Program-made: the position numbers and the translations under genes
Origin: Curtobacterium sp. MCSS17_008
GTDB taxonomy: Bacteria > Actinomycetota > Actinomycetes > Actinomycetales > Microbacteriaceae
Length of the DNA stretch: 64,000 nt
Reading direction: 5' to 3'
Assembly: GCF_003234185.1 (NCBI RefSeq)
Contig: NZ_QKSM01000003.1
Location: 124,001-188,000 of the forward strand
Notes under the pieces: model-generated
The model's database searches: none
What the model was told of the DNA's origin: nothing
The model's input: only the letters and a program-made list of their open reading frames with translations
In this document: piece after piece, positions 17,113-26,616 of the stretch
Layout: the number at the start of each line of letters is the position of its first letter
How positions within the stretch are numbered: the stretch's first letter is position 1

Positions 17113-17655
17113 ATGCCGACGCTCGACCGTTCCCCTGCCCTCGTCGCCACCGGGTTCCTAGCGATCCCCGTCGCCCAGGCGCTCGTCGCGCTGCCGAGTG
17201 ACGTGCTGTCGACGATCCAGGCGGCGCCGATCGACCCCGACCTCGCCGACACCGCCGCGTTCTCGGAAGGCTACGGCTACCCGCTCGAGGGCGGCGCGAA
17301 CTGCATCGTCGTCGCGGGCAAGCGCGGCGACGAGGCCCGGTACGCCACGTGCGTGGTGCTCGCGTCCACGAAGCTCGACGTCAACCGCGTCGTGAAGAAG
17401 CTCCTCGACGTCCGCAAGGCCAGCTTCGCGCCCATGGAGCAGGCGGTGGAGCTGACCGGCATGGAGTACGGCGGCATCACGCCGATCGGGCTGCCCGCCG
17501 ACTGGCCCGTCTACGTCGACGCACGTGTCCTCGACGCCCCCGAGGTCGTGGTCGGCGCCGGTCTGCGCGGGGCGAAGGTGTTCCTGCCCGGTCGGACCCT
17601 GGCCGCGCTGCCGAACGTCACCGTGGTCGAGGGGCTCGCCACCGACGCCGACTGA
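17113..17655 (+). CDS. YbaK/EbsC-type aminoacyl-tRNA deacylase family protein
   Basis: A 180-residue YbaK/ProX-like protein. Family members hydrolyse mischarged aminoacyl-tRNAs such as Ala- or Cys-tRNA(Pro). EGGANCIVVAGKRG, CVVLASTKLDVNRVVKKLL, MEQAVELTGMEYGGITPIGLP and VVGAGLRGAKVFLPG match the family's order, including the Lys in STKLD and the GGITPIGLP loop that are conserved around the active site. The ATG at 17113 has TAGGCT at 17101-17106, six bases upstream, so it is leaderless. Its stop is ten bases from that of the convergent VOC gene. Trans-editing is the likely role, but a specific tRNA cannot be assigned. Confidence 0.9.
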   Translation: MPTLDRSPALVATGFLAIPVAQALVALPSDVLSTIQAAPIDPDLADTAAFSEGYGYPLEGGANCIVVAGKRGDEARYATCVVLASTKLDVNRVVKKLLDVRKASFAPMEQAVELTGMEYGGITPIGLPADWPVYVDARVLDAPEVVVGAGLRGAKVFLPGRTLAALPNVTVVEGLATDAD

Positions 17656-17664
17656 GGCGGGCGG

Positions 17665-18033
17665 TCAGTCGGACGGCCGGATCAGGCAGAACGGGTGCCC
17701 GGCGGGGTCGAGGTACACGCGGAACGTGGACGTGCCCGAACCGGTCGCCGTCGCACCGATCGCCAGCACCGCCGCCTCGCCCGCGTCGAGGTCGTCGACC
17801 TTGACGTCGAGGTGGATCTGCTGCGGGACGTCCTGGCCGGGCCACTCCGGTGCGCGGTACTCCGCCACCTGCTGGAACGCGATGAGCGGTCGGCCGTCCG
17901 AGAACGGCAGGGCCACCTCGGCCCAGTCCTCGTCGTCACCGACGACCTCCCCGCCGAGCAGCTCGGCGTAGAAACGGGCGAGTTGCCGGGTGTCCGGACA
18001 GTCGAGGACGATGACGTCGAGGGTGCCGATCAT
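17665..18033 (-). CDS. VOC-family (glyoxalase-like) protein
   Basis: A 122-residue VOC protein. The first half has VIVLDCPDTRQLARFYAELLG and the second has QQIHLDVKVDDLDAGEAA and a C-terminal YLDPAGHPFCLIRP. The pattern resembles actinobacterial glyoxalase-like proteins of unknown substrate. Start ATG 18033 is preferred over the in-frame GTG at 18042 because TAGCGT occupies 18041-18046 (minus strand) and the transcript would begin at about 18033. It is convergent with the deacylase gene. It is similar in its tail to the protein at 6779-7165, suggesting paralogues. Confidence 0.87.
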   Translation of the reverse strand: MIGTLDVIVLDCPDTRQLARFYAELLGGEVVGDDEDWAEVALPFSDGRPLIAFQQVAEYRAPEWPGQDVPQQIHLDVKVDDLDAGEAAVLAIGATATGSGTSTFRVYLDPAGHPFCLIRPSD

Positions 18034-18052
18034 GGCCGACACGCTAGACCGA

Positions 18053-21000
18053 TCAGCGCGCGGCGGCCAGGGCCTTGGTGATCCGCTGGAGCGAGACCGT
18101 CTCGGCGGTCCCGAGCTCCTGCGCGAACAGGCTCAAGCGGAACTCCTCGAGCATCCAGCGGGCGTGCACCAGCTCGGGGTGCGCACCCGCTGCCGGCGGG
18201 AAGGTGCCCCCCGCGTCGGTGTAGCGGTCGGTTGCGACGGTGACCTCGCGCATCCAGCTGGCGTCGCGACCGGGGTTCTGCAGGAGTTTCTGCACCCGCG
18301 CGTCGATGCCCTGCAGGTACACGCGGATGCGCCGGAGCCGGTCCAGCCCGGCGACCGCCACGAAGCCGGGGAACACGAGCCGCTCCATCTGCTGCCGCAT
18401 GTCGGTCAGCGCTGGGAGCAGGGCCATCGAGTTCGCCTGCTTCATCGACTTCTCGGCCCCACGCTGCGCCGTCAGCACCGCGGCGACCTCCGACACGGCG
18501 GTGAACATCGTGTCGACGACGGTGGCGGACACCGCGTCGCGCACCGCCTCGAACTCGACCTTCGTGAACACCAGGCCGTCGGGGTGCGCGCGTCGGATGC
18601 CGGCGTCGACGACGGCGGCCAGCACGTCGTCGAACAGCGCCGCCGTCGACGGGTAGGGGCTCGCAGCCAGTGCGAGCTTCTCCTGCGCCGTGAGGTGCGC
18701 CTGCACGTACGACACGGGGGAGGGCACCGCGTGCATGACGAGTCGACGGACCCCGGCGGGCATGCTGACCGCACGGTCACCCGGGGTGGCCAGCAGCCGG
18801 ACGCCGACGGTCGCCTTCGGGCCGTCGCCCTCCTCGACCAAGGACGGGTAGGCACGGATGATGCCACCGGCCTGCTTCGTGTCGAGGACCTGCGGCAGGT
18901 CGTCGGACGGCCAGGTGGTGAGACCGGACCGTTCCACCTGCGCGCCGGAGGACGCCCCGGCGACGCGCGCCGCGCCTCCAGGCCGTGCCGCTGCCTTCGT
19001 CGTGGCGGCGGCGACGCTCTGCTGTGTGCGGTCCTTGAGCTTGGTCTGCAGGGCGGACAGGTCCTTGCCGGACTCGACGCGGCGACCGCGTTCGTCGACG
19101 ACCGCCCAGGTCGGCAGCAGGTGCGCGGGAACGCGGGACAGGTCGAAGTCGGCCTCGGTCACGGGCACGTAGGTCATCCGTTGGATGGCCTTGGCGAGGG
19201 TGGCCCGGAACGACTCGGTGGGCTCGGTGGGGGCGTCGTCCGGCAGCTCGGCGACGATCTTCTCGGCCCAGTCGGTGGCAGGCACGACGTTCTTGCGGAT
19301 CTGCTTCGGCAGCGACTTGATGAGGGCGGTGACGAGTTCCCTGCGGAGGCCCCGGACCTGCCAGTCGAACCCCTCCTCGCGCATGCGGGGGAGGAGCGCG
19401 AGCGGCACCTGCACGCTGACGCCGTCGTCCTGGGCACCCGGCTCGAACCGGTACCGGATGGCGAGCCGCTGGTCGCCCGAGCGCCACTGCGTCGGGTACT
19501 CCTGCTCGTCCTGGGCGGCCTCGGCGGCGTCCTCGTCGAGCAGGTCCTCGCGGCGCATGGTGAGCAACTCCGGCTCGTCGCGGCGGGCCTTCCGCCACCA
19601 CCCCTCGAAGTCGCGGGTGGTCGCGACGTCGGCGGGGACCCGGGCGTCGTAGAACTCGTACACGCGCTCGTCGTCGAACAGGATGTCGCGGCGGCGGGTG
19701 CGCTCCTCGAGCTGTTCGAGTTCCCGCCGGAGCTTCCGGTTGGCACGGTCGAACGTCTGCTGGGAGTCCCACTCGCCCTCCACGAGGGCATGCCGGATGA
19801 ACAGCTCGCGCGAGTGCTCGGGGTCGACGCGCTTGTACTGCACGCGACGGCGCTGCACGATCGGGACGCCGAACAGCGTGACCCGCTCGTACGCCACGAC
19901 GGCGCCCTGCTTCTTCTCCCAGTGGGGTTCGCCGTACGTGCGCTTCAGCAGGTCGCCCGCGAGCGGCTCGACCCACGCGGGGTCGATCCGGCCGACGGTG
20001 CGGGCGAACAGACGGCTCGTCTCGACGAGCTCGGCGGCCATCACCGCGTCGGGCTGCTTCTTCGCCAGCACGCTGCCGGGGAACACCACGAAGCGGACGT
20101 TGCGCGCGCCGAGGTAGTCGCGCTTCTCCTTGTCCCGCAGACCGATCTGGCTGAGGAGTCCGGCGAGCAGGGACCGGTGCACGGCGTCGCCGTCCTCGGA
20201 GCGGGACTGCCCGACGCGGACGTCGACCTGCTTGGCGGCGCGCGTGAGCTGGCGGTACAGGTCCTGCCACTCGCGGATGCGCAGGTAGTTCAGGAACTCG
20301 GCCTTGCACAAGCGGCGGAAGGCGCTCGAGGACAGCTCGTCCTGCTTGTCCTCGATGTGGTTCCAGAGGTTGAGCAGGGTGAGGAAGTCGCTCGTCGGAT
20401 CGGCGAAGCGGGCGTGCAGCTGGTCGGCGTGCGCGCGCTTCTCCAGCGGGCGTTCGCGGGGGTCCTGGATGCTCAGGGCGCTGACGATCGCGACGACCTC
20501 GCGGCCCACGCCCTGTCGTCCGGCCTCGAGCACCATCCGCCCGAGCCGCGGGTCGATCGGCAACCGGGTGAGCTGGCGACCGGTCTTCGTGATCCGACCG
20601 TCGCTGTCGACCGCGCGGAGTTCGCGCAGCAGGTCGAGACCGTCCTTGACGCCCCGGGAGTCCGGCGGCTGCAGGAACGGGAAGCGCTCGATGTCGCCGA
20701 AACCGAGCGAGATCATCTGCAGGATCACCGCGGCCAGGTTCGTGCGGAGGATCTCCGGGTCGGTGAACTCCGGACGGCGGGCGAAGTCGTCCTCGGAGTA
20801 GAGCCGGATCGCGATGCCCGCGCTCGTGCGGCCGGCACGTCCGGAGCGCTGGTTCGCGCTCGCCTGGCTGATCGCCTCGATGGGCAGGCGCTGCACCTTG
20901 GCCCGCGGCGAGTACCGCGAGATGCGGGCGGTACCCGTGTCGATCACGTACTTGATGCCCGGCACCGTCAGGCTGGTCTCCGCCACGTTGGTCGCGAGGA

Positions 21001-21898
21001 CGACGCGGCGCCGGATCCCCGGGGTGCTCCGACGTTCGAACACCCGGTGCTGGTCGGCCGGGGACAGACGCCCGTAGAGGGGCAGGACCTCGGTGCCCGG
21101 GTAGCGCTTGCCCTCGATGGCGTCCTGGGCATCGCGGATCTCGTTCTCGCCGGACAGGAACACGAGCACGTCGCCCGGGTCCTCGCGCGAGAGTTCGTCG
21201 AGGGCGTCGGTGATGCCCTGCAGCACGTCGCGGTCGTCGGCCGTGTTGCCGCTGTCACCGGTGCGCGAGTCGGACTCGTCGTCCTGGTCGTCGTCGGCGT
21301 CGTCGGCGACGAGTGGGCGGTACCGGACCTCGACCGGGTAGGTGCGCCCCGACACCTCGATGATCGGGGCGTCGCCGAAGTGCCGTGAGAACGACTCCGG
21401 GTCGATGGTGGCACTCGTGATGACGACCTTGAGGTCCGGACGCCGGGGCAGCAGCCGCTTGAGGTAGCCGAGCAGGAAGTCGATCGTCAGGGACCGCTCG
21501 TGGGCCTCGTCGATGATGATCGTGTCGTAGCGCTCCAGGTCGCGGTCGAAGTGGATCTCGTTGAGCAGGATCCCGTCGGTCATCAGCTTGATGCGGGTGT
21601 TGCCGGACACCTTGTCGGTGAACCGCACCTGGTAGCCCACGAGGTCGCCCAGCTCGCTGCCGAGTTCCTCGGACACGCGCTCCGCGATGGTCCGCGCGGC
21701 GATCCGCCGGGGCTGGGTGTGCCCGATCGACTGGCGGCCGAGCTCCAGGCAGATCTTCGGCAGCTGCGTCGTCTTGCCCGAGCCCGTGGCACCGGCGACG
21801 ATCACGACCTGGTGGTCGCGGATCGCGGCGGCGATGTCGTCCCGCCGCTGCGACACCGGCAGTTCGGGCGGGAAGGTGATGACGGGCGTGGCAGACAT
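18053..21898 (-). CDS. hrpA: ATP-dependent RNA helicase HrpA (DEAH box)
   Basis: A 1281-residue DEAH-box helicase of full HrpA length. Walker A GATGSGKTT is at residues 36-44, DEAH at 130-133, SAT at 162-164, and QRSGRAGR in motif VI follows in the second RecA-like domain. After these come the winged-helix/ratchet, OB-fold and the long C-terminal DUF3418 region with conserved Trp/Arg segments near the end (HARWMLEEFRLSLFAQELGT). HrpA resolves stalled ribosomes on mRNA and processes some transcripts in other bacteria. The start is ATG 21898: TATCCT at 21908-21913 (minus strand) places the transcript start there, whereas the frame is open another 900 bases without similarity. An acidic stretch rich in Asp (about 195-215) interrupts the two RecA domains. 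Confidence 0.95.
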   Translation of the reverse strand: MSATPVITFPPELPVSQRRDDIAAAIRDHQVVIVAGATGSGKTTQLPKICLELGRQSIGHTQPRRIAARTIAERVSEELGSELGDLVGYQVRFTDKVSGNTRIKLMTDGILLNEIHFDRDLERYDTIIIDEAHERSLTIDFLLGYLKRLLPRRPDLKVVITSATIDPESFSRHFGDAPIIEVSGRTYPVEVRYRPLVADDADDDQDDESDSRTGDSGNTADDRDVLQGITDALDELSREDPGDVLVFLSGENEIRDAQDAIEGKRYPGTEVLPLYGRLSPADQHRVFERRSTPGIRRRVVLATNVAETSLTVPGIKYVIDTGTARISRYSPRAKVQRLPIEAISQASANQRSGRAGRTSAGIAIRLYSEDDFARRPEFTDPEILRTNLAAVILQMISLGFGDIERFPFLQPPDSRGVKDGLDLLRELRAVDSDGRITKTGRQLTRLPIDPRLGRMVLEAGRQGVGREVVAIVSALSIQDPRERPLEKRAHADQLHARFADPTSDFLTLLNLWNHIEDKQDELSSSAFRRLCKAEFLNYLRIREWQDLYRQLTRAAKQVDVRVGQSRSEDGDAVHRSLLAGLLSQIGLRDKEKRDYLGARNVRFVVFPGSVLAKKQPDAVMAAELVETSRLFARTVGRIDPAWVEPLAGDLLKRTYGEPHWEKKQGAVVAYERVTLFGVPIVQRRRVQYKRVDPEHSRELFIRHALVEGEWDSQQTFDRANRKLRRELEQLEERTRRRDILFDDERVYEFYDARVPADVATTRDFEGWWRKARRDEPELLTMRREDLLDEDAAEAAQDEQEYPTQWRSGDQRLAIRYRFEPGAQDDGVSVQVPLALLPRMREEGFDWQVRGLRRELVTALIKSLPKQIRKNVVPATDWAEKIVAELPDDAPTEPTESFRATLAKAIQRMTYVPVTEADFDLSRVPAHLLPTWAVVDERGRRVESGKDLSALQTKLKDRTQQSVAAATTKAAARPGGAARVAGASSGAQVERSGLTTWPSDDLPQVLDTKQAGGIIRAYPSLVEEGDGPKATVGVRLLATPGDRAVSMPAGVRRLVMHAVPSPVSYVQAHLTAQEKLALAASPYPSTAALFDDVLAAVVDAGIRRAHPDGLVFTKVEFEAVRDAVSATVVDTMFTAVSEVAAVLTAQRGAEKSMKQANSMALLPALTDMRQQMERLVFPGFVAVAGLDRLRRIRVYLQGIDARVQKLLQNPGRDASWMREVTVATDRYTDAGGTFPPAAGAHPELVHARWMLEEFRLSLFAQELGTAETVSLQRITKALAAAR

Positions 21899-21975
21899 GA
21901 GCATTCCAGGATAGCGGTCCGGCGGACGGTGGTGGGCCCTCGGCGATGTCGATCGGCGGCGTCCGCCCGCCGAGC

Positions 21976-23808
21976 TCAGCGCAGCTGGTCGACGAGTTCC
22001 TCGTCGGAGCGCGCCGGCAGTGCGCACACGTGGTCGTGGCAGACGTAGGCGGCCGGAGCGGAGCCGTCCCGACCGTCGAACAGGGAGAACCCGGCACCGG
22101 CCCACGCACGCGCCTGCTCCGGTGTCACGGTCGCGATCACCGTCCCGGGACGACGGGCGTCGCGAGCGGCGGCACGCATGGGGTCGTCCGCGTCGGCCGA
22201 CACCACGACGACCTCGCGCGAGGGTCGCTGCACCGACAGCGCGACCCCGAGCGCGTCCGCGTGCCCCAGCAGCCGATCGGTACCCGTGCGGGCGCGGTCG
22301 GCGACCAGGGACGCCGCCGCGGTCCGCAACGCGTCGTCGCCGGTCAGGGCCGCCAGCGTCGCAGCCGCCGACGCCAGCGCGACGGTCCCGGACCGCAGCG
22401 CCGTCTGCGGCTGCTCGCCCGTCGCGGTCCCCGCGGCCTGCAGCACCGGGTCGACGCCGAAGCTCCCGGCGAGCCCGTCGTCGACCAGGGACCTGGCGGT
22501 CTCCGCGTAGCCGACCTCGCCCGTGACGAGCGCGAGCTCGAGCAGCCCCTCGGCCAGCAGACCGACGTCCTCGACGGTGGGCGGCGCGGACGACGTGCCG
22601 TGGGAGGTGCTCGACCGCACGACGACGTGCCCGTCCCGCACGTGCGCGGCGAGCACCGCGTCCGCCGCGTCGCGGGCGAGCGCGACCATCTCGGGATCGC
22701 CGTGGCGGGCTCCTGCCACCGCGAGCCCGCGCACCGCCAGCCCGTTCCACCCCGTCAGCACCTGGTCGTCGAGGGGCGGCGGATCGAACCGTCCCCGTTC
22801 GGCGAGGGGCAACCGGTACCACTCGCCCTCCACACGACGGCCGTCGATGGTCGACTCGCTGTCCTGCGCCGCGACGAACGCACCGTCCGGGCGCCGCAGC
22901 GTGTCACGGAGGAAGTCCGCGATGCCGCGTGCCTGCTCGGCGCCGGCGACCGCGAGCAGCCCGGCGTTGTCGTAGAGCATCCGCTCGTAGTGCGGCACGC
23001 TCCAGTCGCGCTTCGTCGCGTACCGGAACACCCCGCCGTCGGCATCCGTCAACTCGGTCGACCGGATGGCCTGCAGGCTCCGGTCGAGCAGCGCGCGCGC
23101 GACCTCGTCGCCGTCGGCTCCGACGTCGGCGAGGAACTCGAGCAGGGGCGCGCTCGGGAACTTCGGAGCGCCACCGAACCCGCCGTACGTGGTGTCCTCG
23201 GCGGAGACGAGCTGCGCGGTCACCGCCCGGATCGCGTCGACGGACGGGAGGCGCGGGTCGACCCCGTCGCCCGTCCCACCGCCACGGGCGGCCGCGTCCG
23301 CCTCGGCACCCTGCCGGATCGCCGTCGCGATCGCACCCGCGTTGGCGTCGACCTCGTGCCGCCGTTCCTCCCAGGCGTCGAGCACCGCGGCGAGGACCTG
23401 GCGGAACGAGCCGACCTGCCCGACCGGGGACGGCGGGTAGTACGTGCCGGCGAAGAACACCCGGCCCTCGGGCGTCGTGAAGGCCGTCAACGGCCACCCC
23501 AGCTGCTGCGTGAACGCGCTCGCCGACGCCATCAGGCTGGCGTCCACGTCGGGACGTTCCTCGCGGTCGACCTTCACAGCGACGAAGTCCCGTCGGAGCA
23601 GCTCGCCGATCGCGGGGTCCGAGAAGCTCTCGCGCGCCATGACGTGGCACCAGTGGCACGTGGCGTACCCCACCGAGACGAGCACCGGCACGTCACGCTC
23701 CCGTGCCTCGGCGAAGGCCTCCGGTCCCCACTCACGCCAGTCGACGGGGTTGTCGGCGTGGAGTCGGAGGTACGGGCTGACCGCGGTCTCGAGCCGGTTG
23801 TCGTTCAT
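21976..23808 (-). CDS. Thioredoxin-domain DUF255 (YyaL/SPATA20-like) protein
   Basis: A 610-residue member of the DUF255/YyaL family, with a thioredoxin-like N-terminal domain and a C-terminal alpha/alpha-barrel like N-acylglucosamine epimerases. The opening [22 protein letters not shown] is the family signature, and CHWC with Cys51 and Cys54 is the redox motif. [11 protein letters not shown] and FFAGTYYPP follow. The barrel has [19 protein letters not shown] and YDNAGLL. The biochemical role of this family is not established. Start ATG 23808 is normal for the family; no convincing leaderless hexamer precedes it. The 76 bases between its stop and hrpA contain no clear gene. Confidence 0.92.
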   Translation of the reverse strand: MNDNRLETAVSPYLRLHADNPVDWREWGPEAFAEARERDVPVLVSVGYATCHWCHVMARESFSDPAIGELLRRDFVAVKVDREERPDVDASLMASASAFTQQLGWPLTAFTTPEGRVFFAGTYYPPSPVGQVGSFRQVLAAVLDAWEERRHEVDANAGAIATAIRQGAEADAAARGGGTGDGVDPRLPSVDAIRAVTAQLVSAEDTTYGGFGGAPKFPSAPLLEFLADVGADGDEVARALLDRSLQAIRSTELTDADGGVFRYATKRDWSVPHYERMLYDNAGLLAVAGAEQARGIADFLRDTLRRPDGAFVAAQDSESTIDGRRVEGEWYRLPLAERGRFDPPPLDDQVLTGWNGLAVRGLAVAGARHGDPEMVALARDAADAVLAAHVRDGHVVVRSSTSHGTSSAPPTVEDVGLLAEGLLELALVTGEVGYAETARSLVDDGLAGSFGVDPVLQAAGTATGEQPQTALRSGTVALASAAATLAALTGDDALRTAAASLVADRARTGTDRLLGHADALGVALSVQRPSREVVVVSADADDPMRAAARDARRPGTVIATVTPEQARAWAGAGFSLFDGRDGSAPAAYVCHDHVCALPARSDEELVDQLR

Positions 23809-23887
23809 GGTCCCAGCGTGCCCCGGCGGCGCTGGACGGTCTGCCCGTCGCGGCGATCGGTGGACAGGCGCGCACCGTCCACAGGGG

Positions 23888-24418
23888 TCAGGCCGGCAAC
23901 CAACCCGTGACGGATGCGAGCGCCGTCGCGACCGCGGACGGCGTCAGGCCGTCCGTGTCCACCCGGGTGACCGTGCCGGCGGCGGCCGTGTCGAGCCTCC
24001 TGGCCGTCTCCGTGCTGTGCGCGAGCTGCGCCCCGGGGACCGGACCGCCGGCGCGACGCGCGAGGCGGGCTGCGGTCGTGGCATCGGAGGCGCGCAGCAG
24101 CACCGCACGGACGACCGGGTCGTCGCCCATCGCGGCGGACAGACGCTCGTGCTCGAGCACGGAGACGGTGTTCGTGAAGACGAGCCGGTGGTACCCGAGC
24201 TCGCGGTACGCCGCCCACATGGACCTGAGGTTGCGCTCCGCCAGTCGGGCGTCGGGGTGGGCGAGGTGGGGTGCCGGGTACGCGAGGTCGAGGAGGTCGC
24301 CGTCGATGACGGCGTGCGGGACGTCCGCCGCGCGCAGCAGGTCGTGGAGCGCCTCGGCAGCGGTGGTCTTGCCGACGCCCGACCGGCCGCCGACGAACAG
24401 GACCTCCGACCGGGGCAC
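23888..24418 (-). CDS. P-loop kinase-like ATPase
   Basis: A 176-residue AAA/kinase-type protein. The Walker A loop [12 protein letters not shown] is at residues 8-19, and the following [14 protein letters not shown] resembles the nucleotide-kinase DxD/substrate strand found in adenylylsulfate- or gluconate-kinase-like proteins. [16 protein letters not shown] and [17 protein letters not shown] are consistent with such kinases. The GTG start at 24418 lies four bases after the stop of the upstream epimerase gene, so the two are probably co-transcribed. Overall it resembles small actinobacterial ATPases of unknown substrate. A shared pathway with the epimerase, such as sugar modification, is possible but not shown. 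Confidence 0.85.
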   Translation of the reverse strand: MPRSEVLFVGGRSGVGKTTAAEALHDLLRAADVPHAVIDGDLLDLAYPAPHLAHPDARLAERNLRSMWAAYRELGYHRLVFTNTVSVLEHERLSAAMGDDPVVRAVLLRASDATTAARLARRAGGPVPGAQLAHSTETARRLDTAAAGTVTRVDTDGLTPSAVATALASVTGWLPA

Positions 24419-24422
24419 CGTG

Positions 24423-25490
24423 TCAGCTCCGGCCGAGGGAGAGCAGCGCCAGGGCGGCGTCCTCGGGCCCGTAGTCGAACATGCGGTCCCAGAACGGGTC
24501 GGCCGCCCACGGGACGTCCCCGTCGGCGGGCACGGCGTGCGCCGTCTCGAGCAGCCAGTCGACCTCGGGGCGCACCGCATCGGCGTACCGGGGCGGTCGC
24601 CAGCCGAGCGCCCGCGCCGCCGAGGTGTCGAGGACGAACGGCGAGGGCGAGCTCCACGGCGTCGTGCCGACGAACGCCGGGGCGTCCTGGTCGAGCAGGA
24701 CCTCGTCGAACCGGTGGTCGACGAGCGCCGCCAGTGCCCGGACGATCTCGAGCACGTCCGGAGCGGTCTCGTCCGCCACGTTGAGGATGCGGCGGTCGGG
24801 AGCGTCGGCGACGAGCCGCACGAGCGACGCGATCCCGCTCGCGGCCGTGGTGTGGTCGACACCGCGCCCGTGGTCGGCGAGCAGGATGCGCTCCCGCCCG
24901 TCGAGCGCCCGGCGCACCACGAACCACTCCCGGGGACGACCGATGGCGGCGCCGTACACCTTCGAGGGGCGCAGCACCGTGACCGGTGCGCCGTGGTCGA
25001 GCAGGACCTGCTCGGCGGCGACCTTCGCGGCGCCGTAGCCGTCGCGCGAGGTCGGGTCGCCGTCGCCGGCGACGACGGTCGGCTGCAGTTCCGTGACGGG
25101 TCCGCCGAACACGGGCTTGTCGAACGCGTTCGCGTGGCGACCCTGGTCGTCGACGTACACGGCCTTCGACGACACGAACACGGTCGAGCCGACGTCGTCG
25201 AGGAACGGGCGGAGCTGCAGCGCGTCGTCGCGGGTGAGCCCGACGGTGTCCACGAGCAGGTCGGCGCCGGGGCGCAGGAGCTCGCGGAGCACGCTCGTGT
25301 CGCGACGGTCGCCGGGGACGAACGTGGCGCCGGCGGCGGTCAGGGCGTCGGCGGTCGTGCCCCCGCGCCGGGCCACGAACTCGACCTGCCAGTCGTCACC
25401 GCCACGGCCCGACACGTCGAGCAGGTCGCGGACCACGGCCGAACCGATGCCGCCGGTACCGCCGAGGACGACCGCGCGTCTGGTGCTCAT
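24423..25490 (-). CDS. NAD-dependent epimerase/dehydratase family protein
   Basis: A 355-residue extended short-chain dehydrogenase. The Rossmann motif GGTGGIG is at residues 10-16 (AVVLGGTGGIGSAVV). SSKAVYVDD corresponds to the catalytic Ser strand and YGAAKVAAEQ is the YxxxK catalytic motif. LRPSKVYG follows in place of the usual LRxxxVYGP substrate loop. The C-terminal part has HTTAASGIASLVRL and ILNVADE as in UDP-sugar epimerases. Start ATG 25490 has TAGCGT at 25497-25502 (minus strand), six bases upstream. Family members act on nucleotide sugars or other NAD-dependent substrates; the substrate is unknown. A P-loop protein gene follows four bases downstream. Confidence 0.9.
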   Translation of the reverse strand: MSTRRAVVLGGTGGIGSAVVRDLLDVSGRGGDDWQVEFVARRGGTTADALTAAGATFVPGDRRDTSVLRELLRPGADLLVDTVGLTRDDALQLRPFLDDVGSTVFVSSKAVYVDDQGRHANAFDKPVFGGPVTELQPTVVAGDGDPTSRDGYGAAKVAAEQVLLDHGAPVTVLRPSKVYGAAIGRPREWFVVRRALDGRERILLADHGRGVDHTTAASGIASLVRLVADAPDRRILNVADETAPDVLEIVRALAALVDHRFDEVLLDQDAPAFVGTTPWSSPSPFVLDTSAARALGWRPPRYADAVRPEVDWLLETAHAVPADGDVPWAADPFWDRMFDYGPEDAALALLSLGRS

Positions 25491-25536
25491 GCGGCAACGC
25501 TAGTGCCGCCGGGGCAGCACGGGCGACGGTGCCCCG

Positions 25537-26397
25537 TCAGGACGCGACCATATCCGGTTCGAGGCGCCACCACTCGGCGAGGGAGCCGTCGTACACCTTG
25601 ACCCGGTCGTGGCCGAGCACGGTCAGGGCCAGGGCGTCGACGCACGCTGCGCTGCCGACACCGCAGTAGGTGACGATCTCGTCGGCGTCGAGGACGGGGG
25701 CGAACACCTCGGCCAGGGCGGCGCGGCGGCGGAGCGTGTTCGTCTCGGGGTCGATCACGTCGTCGGTGGTGATCGGGGTGCTGCCCGGCACGACGCCCGG
25801 GTGGTCCCTGCCGAGCACCGACGGGGGCGCTGCCAGCACGACGGCGGCAGGCTCCTCGCCGCGGACGGCGCGCAGGACGCGGTCGTGGTCAGCCCAGAAC
25901 GGGCGTTCCTCACCAGCCAGGAAGGGCTCGGCGGAGGGTGCTGTGCCACCGTGGCGGAGCGGCCCGACACGGACCGGGCGTCCCTCGTCCCGCCACTTCG
26001 AGAACCCGCCGTCGAGCACCGCGACGTGGTCGAAGCCGAACGCGCGGAAGATCCACCACAGGCGTGCGGCCCACTCGCCGACGCTGTCGTCGTAGACCAC
26101 GACGGTGGAGGTGTTCGTGACGCCGACGGCCCGTGCTGCGGACTCGAACCGCTCGGCGCTCGGCCGGGTGAACGGGAGTGCGGTGTCCGGCGCCGAGAAG
26201 TCGTCGACGAGATCGGCGTAGCGCGCGCCGGGGACGTGTCCGTGCTGCTCGTACGCGTCACGGGCGCCTTGCCACTGCATCGCCGTGCCGACCCCGTCGG
26301 TCATCACCGAGGCATCGAGGACGACGAGTTCGTCGGCTCCGATGTGGTCGGCGAGCCACTGCGTCGACACGAGCGGCGAGGTCAGGACGGGGGCCAT
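25537..26397 (-). CDS. Sulfurtransferase with two rhodanese domains
   Basis: A 286-residue tandem-rhodanese protein like thiosulfate or 3-mercaptopyruvate sulfurtransferases. The inactive N-terminal module has VSTQWLADHIGADELVVLDAS, HGHVPGARYADLVDDFS and WWIFRAFGFDHVAVLDGGFSKW. The C-terminal module carries the persulfide Cys245 in YCGVGSA, a form of the CxxGxx active loop closer to actinobacterial SseA types. DGSLAEWW near the end is the family's closing motif. Start ATG 26397 is selected because TATGGT at 26405-26410 (minus strand) is 7 bases upstream; an upstream in-frame ATG at 26409 overlaps that hexamer. It probably handles sulfur transfer or cyanide/thiosulfate detoxification in the cytoplasm. 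Confidence 0.92.
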   Translation of the reverse strand: MAPVLTSPLVSTQWLADHIGADELVVLDASVMTDGVGTAMQWQGARDAYEQHGHVPGARYADLVDDFSAPDTALPFTRPSAERFESAARAVGVTNTSTVVVYDDSVGEWAARLWWIFRAFGFDHVAVLDGGFSKWRDEGRPVRVGPLRHGGTAPSAEPFLAGEERPFWADHDRVLRAVRGEEPAAVVLAAPPSVLGRDHPGVVPGSTPITTDDVIDPETNTLRRRAALAEVFAPVLDADEIVTYCGVGSAACVDALALTVLGHDRVKVYDGSLAEWWRLEPDMVAS

Positions 26398-26543
26398 GGG
26401 GCTCACCATAACCGGGTCCTCCGACGGGGTCCGGGGAGTCCGACACAGTGCGCAATGCCGCTGTCCGGACCACGAGGATCGCCGAATCCGCTGCGACGAG
26501 AACCGGTTTCGTCCGGCACTCGTTCGATGCCTGCAGCACCGAG

Positions 26544-26581
26544 GCGACATCCCTCGCGTCGGTGCACGCGAGGGATGTCGC
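26544..26581. terminator. Perfect 15-bp hairpin downstream of the MFS gene
   Basis: Arms 26544-26558 and 26567-26581 pair perfectly (GCGACATCCCTCGCG and its complement) around an 8-base loop. It lies about 35 bases past the stop of the minus-strand MFS gene. It is unrelated in sequence to the CGGGAGGC hairpin family and has no T-tract. The rest of the 219-base gap (26398-26616) shows the sulfurtransferase promoter hexamer and no gene. Confidence 0.7.
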
Positions 26582-26616
26582 AGGAGGACCGCCGGTACCG
26601 AGGTCTCCGGGGCCGA

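Noticed and set aside
17990-21388. Plus-strand open frame of over 1100 codons opposite hrpA
   Set aside because: It is a mirror frame of a GC-rich gene, rich in Arg, Gly, Asp and Glu with no domain; hrpA itself is complete and convincing.
21899-22822. Upstream open extension of the hrpA frame by about 300 codons
   Set aside because: It overlaps the real DUF255 gene on the same strand, is low-complexity Arg/Ala-rich, and the -10 at 21908-21913 fixes the start at 21898.
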